NCBI GenBank assembly: GCA_031289625.1
Contig: JAITPB010000091.1
Location: forward strand, 1 to 25,792
Source of the DNA: Clostridiales bacterium
GTDB taxonomy: Bacteria; Bacillota; Clostridia; Lachnospirales; WQUN01
Length of the DNA stretch: 25,792 bases
Reading direction: 5' to 3'
Shown here: positions 14,320 to 23,515 of the stretch, piece by piece
How positions within the stretch are numbered: the first letter of the stretch is position 1
How the letters are laid out: every line of letters starts with the position of its first letter
Notes under the pieces: generated by a model
What the model was told of the DNA's origin: nothing
The model's database searches: none
The model's input: only the letters and a program-made list of their open reading frames with translations
Program-made: the position numbers and the translations under genes

Positions 14320-14557
14320 TTTCATTATCCCCCTTTTGCTTAGATCTGACTGGCTTTAAAAAATTTTCAATTTCTTCGGGCGGCATATTTTGGCCGCAAC
14401 ACCAGCCATCATAGTAAGTGCGCCTGTCTACCCAAGCGTCGCGTAATTCACGGCCAAATCCGCGGGCTATTACGAGAGCGTCGGTGATATTATATTCGTG
14501 AATATATTGATGGCTTGTAGGGGCGTTAATAATCGCCTCTAAGAAAAATGTTTTCAT
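14249..14557 (-). pseudogene. Truncated peptidase-domain remnant, mirror copy
   Basis: Identical to 11236-11544: the end of the peptidase domain without HELAH, followed by a frame shift relative to the MORN reading frame. Confidence 0.65.
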
Positions 14558-14579
14558 TCGTGAGTAATAGGTAAGATGT

Positions 14580-15857
14580 TTACCCTATGAAATTGCCCTT
14601 CTCCCATGTGCCACGGTGTTGTACAGTAGCGTTCGCTCTGTAATAAGTGCCTTCTCCATGTTGCTGATCATTTGCCCATTGACCGTCATACATATGGCCG
14701 TCGCGCCAATAGTATCTGCCGTGGCCATGCCGTAGGTTATTATGATACTCACCATCATAAACATTACCGGTGTGTTGCTCCAGGAATACGCCGTGACCAG
14801 AGAATTGATCATTGCAAAAATTACCTACGTAAACGTTTCCAGCTGCGGAAATCCATCTGCCAGACCCGTTCATACAATCATTTTGGAAATCACCTTGTGC
14901 AAACCGCTGGTCTATTAGGAATTTTACTATTCCATAGCCATTTTTTAGCCCATTGAGTAAATTTCCGTGATAATCGTAATCTTGGCAATGTATTACAGGT
15001 GCTGGTTCAGGTATAACATTCGAAGGCGGCTGCTGAGGCGCATCTGTTGGTTTTGATTTTGGTTCTGGCGTTAGCCGAGGCGTTGAAGGAGGCTCTGGCG
15101 TTAGCCGAGGCGTTGAAGGCTTTGGCGTTAGATGAGGCGGCGTTGAAGGCTCTGGCGTTAGCCGAGGAGGCGTTGAAGGAGGCTCTGGCGTTAGCCGAGG
15201 CGTTGAAGGCTCTGGCGTTAGTATTAGTGCAACATCCCATGGCCGCGTTAGCTGAGCATTCTCTGGCGTTGGATACGGCGCATTATTTAAAAAATCTTCA
15301 ATTTCTTCGAGCGGCATATTTTGGTCGCACCACCAGCCATTATAGTAAGTGCGCCTTTCTACCCAAGCGTCGCGTAATTCACGGCCAAATCCGCGGGCTA
15401 TTGCGAGAGCGTCGGTGATATATTCGTTGTGTGTGATACTCGTGCTTCCAAGGAAATAGCTTCTATTGGATTTAGCCGCTTCCACTGTGTCTCTGATTCT
15501 TTCTGGAAAATCCTTGTAGACTTCGCTGATGTCTACGCCGGAGACAAGTTCAAAATGAGCCAGTTCATGGGCGCAATCTCCCTTACGCGCTGATTCGCTG
15601 GTAAATACTTCAAAGAATTTCCGTCCAATCACCAAGACATATTTTTGGGGGTTGTCGTAAAACCCAGTGGCAACTTCGCTGTAATTGGCCAGTATGTAAG
15701 TTCTGGAAAAGCCAGCCTCATGCATAAAAAAGTGATCAGCTTCCTCTTGATTTTTTGCGACAAAAGCCGAAATGTCTTTTGATATTCCTGGAAAACTGGG
15801 GAGTATAGATTCAAGAATGTTCAGAATCTCCACATTATTGCAAGCAACTGTAGGCAT
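14580..15857 (-). CDS. Putative HELAH metallopeptidase fused to MORN repeats (425 aa), mirror copy
   Basis: Identical to the protein at 9936-11213: HELAH at 97-101, candidate third ligand E145, Pro-rich linker 213-270 and MORN repeats 296-425. Even the variable linker is the same in both arms, although such repeats normally diverge quickly. Confidence 0.72.
   Translation of the reverse strand: MPTVACNNVEILNILESILPSFPGISKDISAFVAKNQEEADHFFMHEAGFSRTYILANYSEVATGFYDNPQKYVLVIGRKFFEVFTSESARKGDCAHELAHFELVSGVDISEVYKDFPERIRDTVEAAKSNRSYFLGSTSITHNEYITDALAIARGFGRELRDAWVERRTYYNGWWCDQNMPLEEIEDFLNNAPYPTPENAQLTRPWDVALILTPEPSTPRLTPEPPSTPPRLTPEPSTPPHLTPKPSTPRLTPEPPSTPRLTPEPKSKPTDAPQQPPSNVIPEPAPVIHCQDYDYHGNLLNGLKNGYGIVKFLIDQRFAQGDFQNDCMNGSGRWISAAGNVYVGNFCNDQFSGHGVFLEQHTGNVYDGEYHNNLRHGHGRYYWRDGHMYDGQWANDQQHGEGTYYRANATVQHRGTWEKGNFIG
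15048..15221 (-). repeat. Pro-rich linker tandem repeat, mirror copy
   Basis: Same number and order of units as at 10572-10745. Confidence 0.9.
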
Positions 15858-15919
15858 TATTGGGTATTCTCCTCTTTTTATATACTGTCAACAGGTTAAG
15901 GAATATGGGCTGTTTTATT

Positions 15920-15935
15920 CCCCTCCGCAGAGGGG
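15920..15935 (-). other. Leader hairpin, mirror copy
   Basis: CCCCTC/GAGGGG stem with a 4-base loop, mirror of 9858-9873. Confidence 0.4.
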
Positions 15936-15959
15936 TGTGGCACGCCAAAGTAGATCAAT

Positions 15960-15987
15960 ACTATATCACATCTGGATAATATTGCAA
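15960..15987 (-). promoter_or_regulatory. Predicted HELAH-MORN promoter, mirror copy
   Basis: TTGCAA, 16-base spacer, TATAGT with extended -10, read on the minus strand; mirror of 9806-9833. Confidence 0.5.
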
Positions 15988-16007
15988 CGGAAAAATCTTT
16001 GTTTTTT

Positions 16008-16217
16008 TTAACAGGATTTTCTATTATTTTCCAACAATCTTGCAGAATATTTAGCATCAATACCAAGCCTCCGCGCAGCTTCTCGCGCTAAAATTTTATT
16101 ATTTTTTCAAGCCGGGAGCAGGGCATAAAACATTTCTGTCGGCGCCCATGCCAGTCTGCCAAATTTAATGCCTTTCGCCTTCACCGCCGCGATGCCCTCC
16201 GCATAAATATTTTCTGC
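16008..16217 (-). pseudogene. Serine-recombinase C-terminal relic, mirror copy
   Basis: Same fragment as 9576-9785, including the internal TGA between the KFGR end of the catalytic domain and the AREAARRLG helix-turn-helix. Confidence 0.7.
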
Positions 16218-16273
16218 TCAGAACTCCAAAAATTGGACGGCTTCATTGCCTTAACCTGTTGACAGTGCTTTTT

Positions 16274-17044
16274 CTAACCAGTCAGGCCCGCATGGATCAC
16301 GCGGCGTTTGGCGTTGTCATTGACACAGGTGGATAAAGTCAGCACGCGGTTATCTTCCCCGGGCGCCCAATCGGAAACCTGCCGGGATAAGCGTTGCAGA
16401 CGGTTCAAATACCCGTCAAACTGATCGCCGCTTTCAAAGTCCAGTTGATAGCTGTCGGGCGTCGCGCTGGTGATGTATTGTGAAAAAATTTTGTATTTGA
16501 AAACTTCCTCTTCCGTGATGATATATATGTACGGATGACTGTCAAAATAACTTTGATCGTCGAATTGGGACAGCTGCCCAAACATGGAGCCGCCGCGCAT
16601 ATTATGCCCGTAAATAATGGTATGGCGGCCGCTCATGTCCCGCAGGCACCGGGCGTCCATGAAAATAGCGCCGCTTCCATTTTTTTCTCCGTCGAAAGTG
16701 TAATAGAGATATTTTTCATTGTCACTGGACTGGACAACCGGATAGCTCACGTTGGTATCCGGTATCCACAGCCAGCCGAAGGCGTCGGCGCTCTGCTGAC
16801 GCAGTTTAGCAAAATCCACTTCCAGGATCGGTTCCGCCGGAACCTGCGTTTGCGCGGGCGTCTCCCGGATCTGCCGGACTTCAAACAGCTCCGCGCGTGC
16901 GGACGCGTAAACTTTATCAGCCTTGCCGTATTCGTTGTAAATGATCAGCGCCCGTATGCCGCAATACAGAAGAACGGCCGCGAATATCAAGATCAAAGAG
17001 ATTTGGATTTTCCCAATTTTTTTCACTTTTTTGAAGGATCTCAT
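16274..17044 (-). CDS. Class B sortase (256 aa), mirror copy
   Basis: Identical to 8749-9519. Catalytic H147, C240 and R248; single N-terminal membrane helix. Alternative upstream starts would extend it to 17050 or 17065. Confidence 0.9.
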   Translation of the reverse strand: MRSFKKVKKIGKIQISLILIFAAVLLYCGIRALIIYNEYGKADKVYASARAELFEVRQIRETPAQTQVPAEPILEVDFAKLRQQSADAFGWLWIPDTNVSYPVVQSSDNEKYLYYTFDGEKNGSGAIFMDARCLRDMSGRHTIIYGHNMRGGSMFGQLSQFDDQSYFDSHPYIYIITEEEVFKYKIFSQYITSATPDSYQLDFESGDQFDGYLNRLQRLSRQVSDWAPGEDNRVLTLSTCVNDNAKRRVIHAGLTG

Positions 17045-17061
17045 GCACATTCGCCCGCCTT

Positions 17062-17865
17062 TCACTTCTTAGAAGCAAATTTCCTGATGGCCAGCAGGAT
17101 GAACAAACACAGCACGCCTGTCAAAACAATGGTTCCGCCAGGCTTCAAATTCCAGGCGACTGAAATCGCCAGCCCGGACAGCGTGAACACAAACGCGAAG
17201 CCGATGGCGTACAGAACGGTCTGACGATAGCTCCGCGCCAGCAGCAGCGCACAGGCGACCGGGATGACAATCAGAGACGAAATCATCAGCGCGCCCACTG
17301 TCCGCGCGGTCACGGAGACCATGACGGCTGTCATGACGGTAAAAATAATATTCAATGCGTTGGCAGGCACGCCGACCAGCCGGGCCGCTTCCTCGTCCAT
17401 CGTAATAAACAAAAGCTCTTTATACATTGTGACGCTGAAAAAAATAACAATGACGCTTAGCCCTATGACCAAGCGCGTTTCGAATGGGCTGATAGACACG
17501 ATGCTGCCAAATAAAAAACTGTTAAAGCTAGCGGGGTTTTTGATAAACCCGGACACAATGGCGGCGGCGCCAATACCAGCGGAAAGAACGACATTGGCCG
17601 CGATTTCCGCGTATTTGGGAAACGCTTTCCGAATGTATTCTATGGCCAGAGAAGCCAGCACCGAAACCACGGCGGCCACGGCCACCGGATTTAAACCGGC
17701 CGCCAGACCGATGGCGACTCCGGCCAGGCCAGTATGGGACAGAGCTTCACCCATAGTCGAAAGGCGTTTCAAAACAATGACGGTTCCCATGAGAGGAACC
17801 ATGAGGGAAATCAGCACGCAGACGAGAATCGCGCGCCGCATAAAAGCGAATTGTAATATTTCCAC
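17062..17865 (-). CDS. Metal ABC transporter permease (ZnuB/AdcB type), mirror copy
   Basis: Identical to 7928-8731; GTG start with AGGAG 7 bases upstream. An in-frame TTG that would extend it to 17883 is less likely. Confidence 0.9.
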   Translation of the reverse strand: MEILQFAFMRRAILVCVLISLMVPLMGTVIVLKRLSTMGEALSHTGLAGVAIGLAAGLNPVAVAAVVSVLASLAIEYIRKAFPKYAEIAANVVLSAGIGAAAIVSGFIKNPASFNSFLFGSIVSISPFETRLVIGLSVIVIFFSVTMYKELLFITMDEEAARLVGVPANALNIIFTVMTAVMVSVTARTVGALMISSLIVIPVACALLLARSYRQTVLYAIGFAFVFTLSGLAISVAWNLKPGGTIVLTGVLCLFILLAIRKFASKK

Positions 17866-17875
17866 TGTCCCGCTC

Positions 17876-18616
17876 CTATTCAAGCCGCGCGCCTTGATGC
17901 GGCCAAAGGCTGTTCATGTAGAGATCGACGGAGGCCTTGCCTTGGTTGGGCGTCATTCGCGTCTCCCCGCTCTCGTAAAAAAAGAAAAAATGGCTGGCGT
18001 GAGACAATACGGAAGGCAGATCATGCGTAACCATGACAATAGCCGTATGATTCTGCCGGCAAAGCCGCGCCAGCAGACAGCAGACCTGTTCCACCGCCTG
18101 CGCATCAATCCCCACCGTCGGCTCATCCAAAATCAGCGCTTCCGGCTGATTGACTAAAGCGCGCGCCAGCAGTACGCGCTGCAGCTGCCCCGCCGACATC
18201 TTCCCAACCTGCGATTTGGCGCGCGCCGCCATGCCGACTGTCTCCAGGCAATGCATCGCGTATTCTTTCCGCGCTTTTCCGTATGGGCGGAACAAACCTG
18301 TCTTGCCGCAGAACCCCGACAAAACCGTTTCGAGCGCGTTCGCGGGAAAATCGCTGTTGATCCAGCGTGTTTTTTGGGACACATACGCGATGCGCGTGAA
18401 ATCGCGAAATGTTTGAATGTCCTGCTCAAAGAGCCGGATCTTTCCCTGATCCGGCGCTAAAAGCCCCACGATCAATTTCAGCAAAGTCGATTTGCCTGCG
18501 CCATTCGCGCCGACGACGCCGACAAAATCGCCGGGAGAAACGCTGAAATCAACGCCGCACAGCACAGGAAGGCCCTGATAGCTGAAATGCAGGCCACTCA
18601 CTTCAATAATTTTCAT
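17876..18616 (-). CDS. Metal ABC transporter ATP-binding protein (ZnuC/AdcC type), mirror copy
   Basis: Identical to 7177-7917, with Walker A GANGAGKS, signature MSAGQ, Walker B LILDEP and switch His198. Confidence 0.93.
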   Translation of the reverse strand: MKIIEVSGLHFSYQGLPVLCGVDFSVSPGDFVGVVGANGAGKSTLLKLIVGLLAPDQGKIRLFEQDIQTFRDFTRIAYVSQKTRWINSDFPANALETVLSGFCGKTGLFRPYGKARKEYAMHCLETVGMAARAKSQVGKMSAGQLQRVLLARALVNQPEALILDEPTVGIDAQAVEQVCCLLARLCRQNHTAIVMVTHDLPSVLSHASHFFFFYESGETRMTPNQGKASVDLYMNSLWPHQGARLE

Positions 18617-18642
18617 AAAATTTCTATACGCTCCACTCTGAT

Positions 18643-19503
18643 CTAACGCAGCGCGTCCGTTAATGTCCGCAGATTTTCTTCCATAACCGTGATATAATCC
18701 GAAGTTCCGCTTTCAAAGGGCGACAAGATCACGACCGCCACGCCGGTTTCCGCCGCGATCGTGCCGGCGGCTTTGGGATTGATGAGTTCTTCCGTAAAGA
18801 TGGCCGTGATTTGATGAGCGCTTATGTATTGAATGATCTCCGCCATACGCGCGGGGGTAGGTTCGCCGTCCGCGGCCAGGCCTTCGATGGGAACTTGGGT
18901 CAGGCCGAAAGCGGCGCACAAATAGCCATAGGCTTCATGCGCCACAACGAGATCTTTTCGCGCGAAAGACAGGGAAGCGTTTTTGTACGCTTCAAACAAC
19001 GCGTCCAGTTTATCCGACATCTGCTGATAATTAGCCTCAAAATATTCTGCGTCCGCTGGCTGTTTTTCGCACAGCGCATTTTTGATGTTTTCCATTTCGC
19101 GTTTCGCGTTGCGAGGATCCAGCCAGACATGCGGATCGGCCTCCAACAGCTCAATGCCGCTGGAAGCTTCCGCGTACAGAAGGTTTTCATTTTGCACGGA
19201 AGCTTGAAAGGCCGAGAGGAACGGTTCCATACCGGCGCCGTTGTACACCAGGATATCCGCTTTTTCCAGCTCCGCCATATCCTTTGCGGAAGGTTCCCAG
19301 TCATGAGGCTCCACACCGGCGGGCGCGAGCAGCGTCAACTGGATTCTGTCGCCGCCTATGGATCTGGTAAAATCATACATCGCGTAAAAGCTAGCGTAAA
19401 CGTTCAGGCTGTTCTCCCGCGTTTCACCAGCCGATCCGGCGCATCCGCAAAGAGCTAAATACCATAAAGCGCACAATAAAAAAGGTTTTGCCATTCGCGT
19501 CAT
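18643..19503 (-). CDS. Zinc-type ABC transporter lipoprotein (ZnuA/AdcA type), mirror copy
   Basis: Identical to 6290-7150: lipobox LCGC (C21) and predicted ligands H67, H125, H189 and E264. Confidence 0.9.
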   Translation of the reverse strand: MTRMAKPFLLCALWYLALCGCAGSAGETRENSLNVYASFYAMYDFTRSIGGDRIQLTLLAPAGVEPHDWEPSAKDMAELEKADILVYNGAGMEPFLSAFQASVQNENLLYAEASSGIELLEADPHVWLDPRNAKREMENIKNALCEKQPADAEYFEANYQQMSDKLDALFEAYKNASLSFARKDLVVAHEAYGYLCAAFGLTQVPIEGLAADGEPTPARMAEIIQYISAHQITAIFTEELINPKAAGTIAAETGVAVVILSPFESGTSDYITVMEENLRTLTDALR

Positions 19504-19522
19504 CAGATCGCTCCTGTTTCAT

Positions 19523-19538
19523 GCGCCTTCGCAGGCGC
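19523..19538 (-). other. Leader hairpin with GNRA-type loop, mirror copy
   Basis: GCGCCT/AGGCGC stem with GCGA loop; mirror of 6255-6270. Confidence 0.45.
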
Positions 19539-19554
19539 TCAAGTTTATTTTGAT

Positions 19555-19583
19555 ATTATAGCATAGCGCCGCGGGCAAAACAA
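19555..19583 (-). promoter_or_regulatory. Predicted zinc transporter-sortase operon promoter, mirror copy
   Basis: TTGTTT, 17-base spacer and TATAAT with extended -10 on the minus strand; mirror of 6210-6238. Confidence 0.7.
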
Positions 19584-19609
19584 TGAAAAATCCGATTGCT
19601 GGTTACTGG

Positions 19610-19649
19610 GCCGAGCAGACGCGTATCACAAGGTGCGCGCCTGCTCGGC
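19610..19649 (-). terminator. Hairpin after glycosyltransferase, mirror copy
   Basis: 14-bp stem with one G-T pair; mirror of 6144-6183. The T-rich flank lies on the plus strand side here. Confidence 0.5.
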
Positions 19650-19656
19650 TCAATTT

Positions 19657-20781
19657 TTATGAAGATTTTATTTTTGAGGATTTTAAGAGCCTTTCGTAAA
19701 CCGCCTCCGTGCTTTTCGCCATGATGGAGGCTGTAAAGCGCCGCTGGTATATTTGGCTGGCCTGTTCGCCCATGGAGTGAAGCGCCGCTTGATCGATGTA
19801 CAATGAGAGGACGGCGTCAGCGAGCGCTCTGGCGTTTTTTTTCTCAAAAATGAGTCCATTTTCACCGTGCAAAATGAGATATGGGTTGCCGCCGAAGTCG
19901 CTCGCTACGGCGGCGGCGCCCAAGCTCATCCCTTCCAGCAGGGAAAGGCTGGAGGTTTCAGAACCAAACGAAGCGTTGATCTGCAAATCCATGATGTTTT
20001 CTATTTTATAGATATCATTGACAAATCCTGTAAAAACAATGCTGTTCAGCCGCAGTTCTTCCGCGCGGTTTTTGAGATAGGCCTCATCCGTGCCTTCGCC
20101 CGCGATGAGAAACCGGATCGGATACTCGCGGAGCAGCCCGGCGGCTTCCAGAACCACCCTCTGCCCTTTATATTCCTCCAGGCGCGCAATGATCGCGCAC
20201 ACAAACTCATTGTCCCCCACGCCATACTGCCGGCGGATTTCTTTCTTCGCCTGATCTTCCAAAAACGGCGACTGTTCGACTCCGTTAAAAAGCACGGAAA
20301 TTTTTTCGGGGTTAACGCCGGTATCGACTAGATTTTCCTCAGCCGCCGGAGATATGGCGATAATATGATCAGACAGCACGTTGTTGACGCTCCCCATAAT
20401 TTGGCGGAGCGGAAATTTTTTTTGACGCGCGGGCAAATCAAACGCGCAGTGACGCGTATGAACAATCTGGCATTTGCCGCAGAGCCGGGCGGCGGCGCGA
20501 GCAGAGAGAGCCGCGTGCGTATGGACGATATCTGGCCGGAGAGAGCGAAAGACGCGCCGGAACCGTCCGATGGACGAAAGCGACAGCGATCGCTCGCCGA
20601 TGCCCGGCGTTTCCAAAACTTGAACGCCAAGCGCTTCTATGCGCGGCGTCAGCGCGGAACGCTCCGGCGTCAGTACGATATACTCAAACGCGCTGTGGTT
20701 GGCGCGCCGGAGAAAATTCAGCAGCAGCATACCCGCCCCGCCGATGTTAGTATCGGTGATCACATGTACGACTTTTTTCAA
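19657..20781 (-). CDS. GT4-family glycosyltransferase (374 aa), mirror copy
   Basis: Identical to 5012-6136, with R200, K205 and the E275-x7-E283 motif; TTG start. Confidence 0.88.
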   Translation of the reverse strand: MKKVVHVITDTNIGGAGMLLLNFLRRANHSAFEYIVLTPERSALTPRIEALGVQVLETPGIGERSLSLSSIGRFRRVFRSLRPDIVHTHAALSARAAARLCGKCQIVHTRHCAFDLPARQKKFPLRQIMGSVNNVLSDHIIAISPAAEENLVDTGVNPEKISVLFNGVEQSPFLEDQAKKEIRRQYGVGDNEFVCAIIARLEEYKGQRVVLEAAGLLREYPIRFLIAGEGTDEAYLKNRAEELRLNSIVFTGFVNDIYKIENIMDLQINASFGSETSSLSLLEGMSLGAAAVASDFGGNPYLILHGENGLIFEKKNARALADAVLSLYIDQAALHSMGEQASQIYQRRFTASIMAKSTEAVYERLLKSSKIKSS

Positions 20782-20838
20782 GCCTCTTCCTCTTTTCTTT
20801 CTCTTTCAAAGCTGATTTTCACTTTTGTCTCTGGCGCT

Positions 20839-20868
20839 ATCATATCATTGCCGGGGCATTTCGTCCAG
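20839..20868 (-). promoter_or_regulatory. Weak candidate glycosyltransferase promoter, mirror copy
   Basis: Extended -10 TATGAT with a poor -35; mirror of 4925-4954. Confidence 0.35.
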
Positions 20869-20966
20869 AGAGCGCCGCTTTTCTGCGATTGCGTTTTTTT
20901 CGCGGCGGCTTTCAAAGACGGCCAGGCCAGATTTTCTGACGAATTATATTCTTTTTAAGAAAATAA

Positions 20967-20995
20967 TTTACAAATAAATGTGATTATGGTAAAAT
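20967..20995 (+). promoter_or_regulatory. Predicted GLUG operon promoter, mirror copy
   Basis: TTTACA at 20967-20972, 17-base spacer, TAAAAT at 20990-20995 with TG one base before it; mirror of 4798-4826. Confidence 0.65.
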
Positions 20996-21049
20996 ATAAA
21001 AGTCAATCAGTCTAAATATTGCAGAATTAAGTAGGAGGAGGGCCTATCT

Positions 21050-23494
21050 GTGTCGAAGCGTACAAAAATTTTTTGGGCCAGGATGTTCACAGCCGCATTT
21101 ATTTTTACGGCGCTTTTTCATTCTGTCCCCGTTGGGGCGACCGCCAGCGGCGTCGAAATCACAACGCCGACAGCATTGCTGCAGTTTGCTCAGAGCGTAA
21201 ACGCCGGCAACAGCTATGCGAATCAAACGATCCTTTTGGCGAATGACATTGATTTATCCAGTGTCGCCAACTGGCCGTTTATCGGCAACGCGGTTTCGCA
21301 CCCGTTCAGCGGCGTGTTCGATGGCCAGAACCATACCATTTCCGGGCTGACTTTTTCCGCCGTCAATATGTCGACAGCCGGCGCCGGATTATTTGGCGTC
21401 TTGCAAAGCGCGACAATCCGAAATTTGACGGTTAAGACAAGCGCCAAGGGCGTAAGCGCCACGACTTGTGTTGCCGTGCTGGCTGGGTGTATCGTCGACG
21501 GCACAGCGGGAAAGCCCACCACGCTGGATAATGTTCACGCAAGCGGACAAGTGACTGGAGATTCTTATGCCGTTGGCATTTTAGCCGGCAAAGCGGAGTT
21601 CAAAAGCCCGAGCTCCGGTCTCATCATTCAAAACTGCACCGCCGAAGGTTCAGCGGCCAGTACGGGTTATGGGTATGTCGGCGGCGTGATTGGCCATCTG
21701 CTATCCAATGTTTCGCAAGGCGGAAATATCATCATCCAAAACTGTAAGAGCAACGTGCAGATCAGCAGCCAGCAAGATTACGCGGGCGGCTTCGCGGGTA
21801 TGCTGGAAAATAATCAAGTCAATACAAGCGCTGTGGTGGAAAATTGTGTTTCTTCCGGCAATGTGACGAGCGAAGGCTCATATACCGGCGGTTTTGCCGG
21901 AGAAATCCGCAATTTCACTGTAAAAACTTCTTCCGCCGAAGGTATTGACGCGGGTATTTCGGTATATGGCAAGGGTTCTTATGTTGGAGGTTTTGCCGGT
22001 TACGCGCAGGCCACCGGTTCGGGGCAAATATCCATTACAGACTGCCACACAGGCAATGACTCGCATTACGCGGCCGCGGTTGTCACAGGCGGCGGAGCGT
22101 TTGTCGGCGGTTTCGTGGGAAAAGCCGCCTTGCTGAACATCAGCAATTGTCACGCCGGCGGCAGCGCTGTGGGCAACGGTCTTTATGTCGGCGGTTTCGC
22201 CGGCGCTTTGAGTCAGTGCCATGTCTCAAATTGCTACGAGGTGGCCGCCGTGTCTACGCCGCAGTATTATGTTGGCGGCTTCGCCGGGCTTTTGGAATTC
22301 GGAAACACGCTCACAGACTGCTATGCTTTGGGCGGCGCCAGCAGTACAGGGTTAAATGAAAATGTCGTGGGCGGTTTCGCGGGCATGGCCAGCGGAACTG
22401 TTATGCAGAACTGTTACGCCAGCGGATATGTCTATGGCGCCAGACCGTACCTGTCCAGTCAGGGCGCGTTTATCGGACGCTTCGTGCCCACTGCGCAGCT
22501 TCAAAATTGTTATTATGATTCAGAGACCTCTGTGGGCTTGGGCCCGCTCGGCGCCGGTTCCGTCAACGGATCTTTGGGCAGCATGACCACCAGGGAAATG
22601 TTTTCGGCGTTAAATCTGCCTCTTGACTCATCGTCGCCAGAGCCTACAACGAGGCCTGTCTCCACAACGCCCACACCTACGGCGGCGACGACGCCCGACT
22701 CCACAACGCCTACACCTACGGCGGCGACGCCCGGCTCCACAACGCCTACACCTACGGCGGCGACGATGCCCGACTCCACAACGCCTACACCTACGGCGGC
22801 GACGCCCGCTTCCACGACGCCTACACCTACGGCGGCGACGCCCGCTTCCACGACGCCTACACCTACAGCGGCGACGCCCGCTTCCACGACGCCTACACCT
22901 ACGGCGCCTTTGCCTGTCGGAGAAGGGATTCCCGCCATTGAGAAAGCGGCTTTGCACGAGACAGTCTCTTTAGACGGCGTCAATTGGATTCTCAATAAAA
23001 AAATAAGCGTGAACGGCGAAAATTACGCGCTGCTCATAAGCGCCAAGCTTTGGGATAAGACATCGTTTCGAGTTGATCGGTCTCCCAATAATTCCTATGA
23101 AGGTTCCGCCGTGCAAACAATCATGACAGATACCTTTATCAGTATCGGCCCTTTGATAAAAGCGAACGCTGTTGTTCCCGATTTAGGCCCTAACGATATC
23201 TCCGCCTATTCGGCGCCGACAAGCGTCCTGGCGGTCACTTCCGGCCAGACAAAAAATATTTTCTTCGCGCCGAGTTATCTTGAGGAAATGGGATGGCCCC
23301 AAGCATATTGGGGATACAACGGCGGCAGCCCCTGGTGGCTGCGGACGCCTGTACCCGATTCAGACAGCCTTATCTTCATGTCCCATACCACGCCGGATTG
23401 CGGCCATATTTTAAAATGGGACACCACCCAAGTTACATACGCCGGCATATATACATTGTTCCATGCCCGGCCTTTGGTATGGGTAAAATATTGA
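21050..23494 (+). CDS. GLUG-repeat protein with Thr/Pro stalk and DUF6273-like end (814 aa), mirror copy
   Basis: Identical to 2299-4743. GTG start with AGGAGGAGGG at 21033-21042. Eight GLUG motifs, stalk at residues 538-620 and WWLRTP at 762-767. Confidence 0.85.
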   Translation: MSKRTKIFWARMFTAAFIFTALFHSVPVGATASGVEITTPTALLQFAQSVNAGNSYANQTILLANDIDLSSVANWPFIGNAVSHPFSGVFDGQNHTISGLTFSAVNMSTAGAGLFGVLQSATIRNLTVKTSAKGVSATTCVAVLAGCIVDGTAGKPTTLDNVHASGQVTGDSYAVGILAGKAEFKSPSSGLIIQNCTAEGSAASTGYGYVGGVIGHLLSNVSQGGNIIIQNCKSNVQISSQQDYAGGFAGMLENNQVNTSAVVENCVSSGNVTSEGSYTGGFAGEIRNFTVKTSSAEGIDAGISVYGKGSYVGGFAGYAQATGSGQISITDCHTGNDSHYAAAVVTGGGAFVGGFVGKAALLNISNCHAGGSAVGNGLYVGGFAGALSQCHVSNCYEVAAVSTPQYYVGGFAGLLEFGNTLTDCYALGGASSTGLNENVVGGFAGMASGTVMQNCYASGYVYGARPYLSSQGAFIGRFVPTAQLQNCYYDSETSVGLGPLGAGSVNGSLGSMTTREMFSALNLPLDSSSPEPTTRPVSTTPTPTAATTPDSTTPTPTAATPGSTTPTPTAATMPDSTTPTPTAATPASTTPTPTAATPASTTPTPTAATPASTTPTPTAPLPVGEGIPAIEKAALHETVSLDGVNWILNKKISVNGENYALLISAKLWDKTSFRVDRSPNNSYEGSAVQTIMTDTFISIGPLIKANAVVPDLGPNDISAYSAPTSVLAVTSGQTKNIFFAPSYLEEMGWPQAYWGYNGGSPWWLRTPVPDSDSLIFMSHTTPDCGHILKWDTTQVTYAGIYTLFHARPLVWVKY
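22661..22908 (+). repeat. Thr/Pro stalk tandem repeat, mirror copy
   Basis: Same seven units in the same order as at 2885-3132. Identity of such a slippage-prone repeat in both arms supports an in-vitro or in-silico origin of the palindrome. Confidence 0.9.
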
Positions 23495-23515
23495 TGAGCG
23501 AAGGGGGATATCACT

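Larger units (their letters stand above)
13883..14966 (-). repeat. Direct duplication of the MORN-coding segment, mirror copy
   Basis: The two blocks of about 400 bp lie at 13883-14283 and 14566-14966, mirroring 11510-11910 and 10827-11227. Confidence 0.88.
15885..16265. mobile_element. 381-bp segment with 17-bp inverted ends, mirror copy
   Basis: Ends at 15885-15901 and 16249-16265. It contains the recombinase relic (16008-16217), promoter (15960-15987) and hairpin (15920-15935) in reversed orientation. Confidence 0.5.
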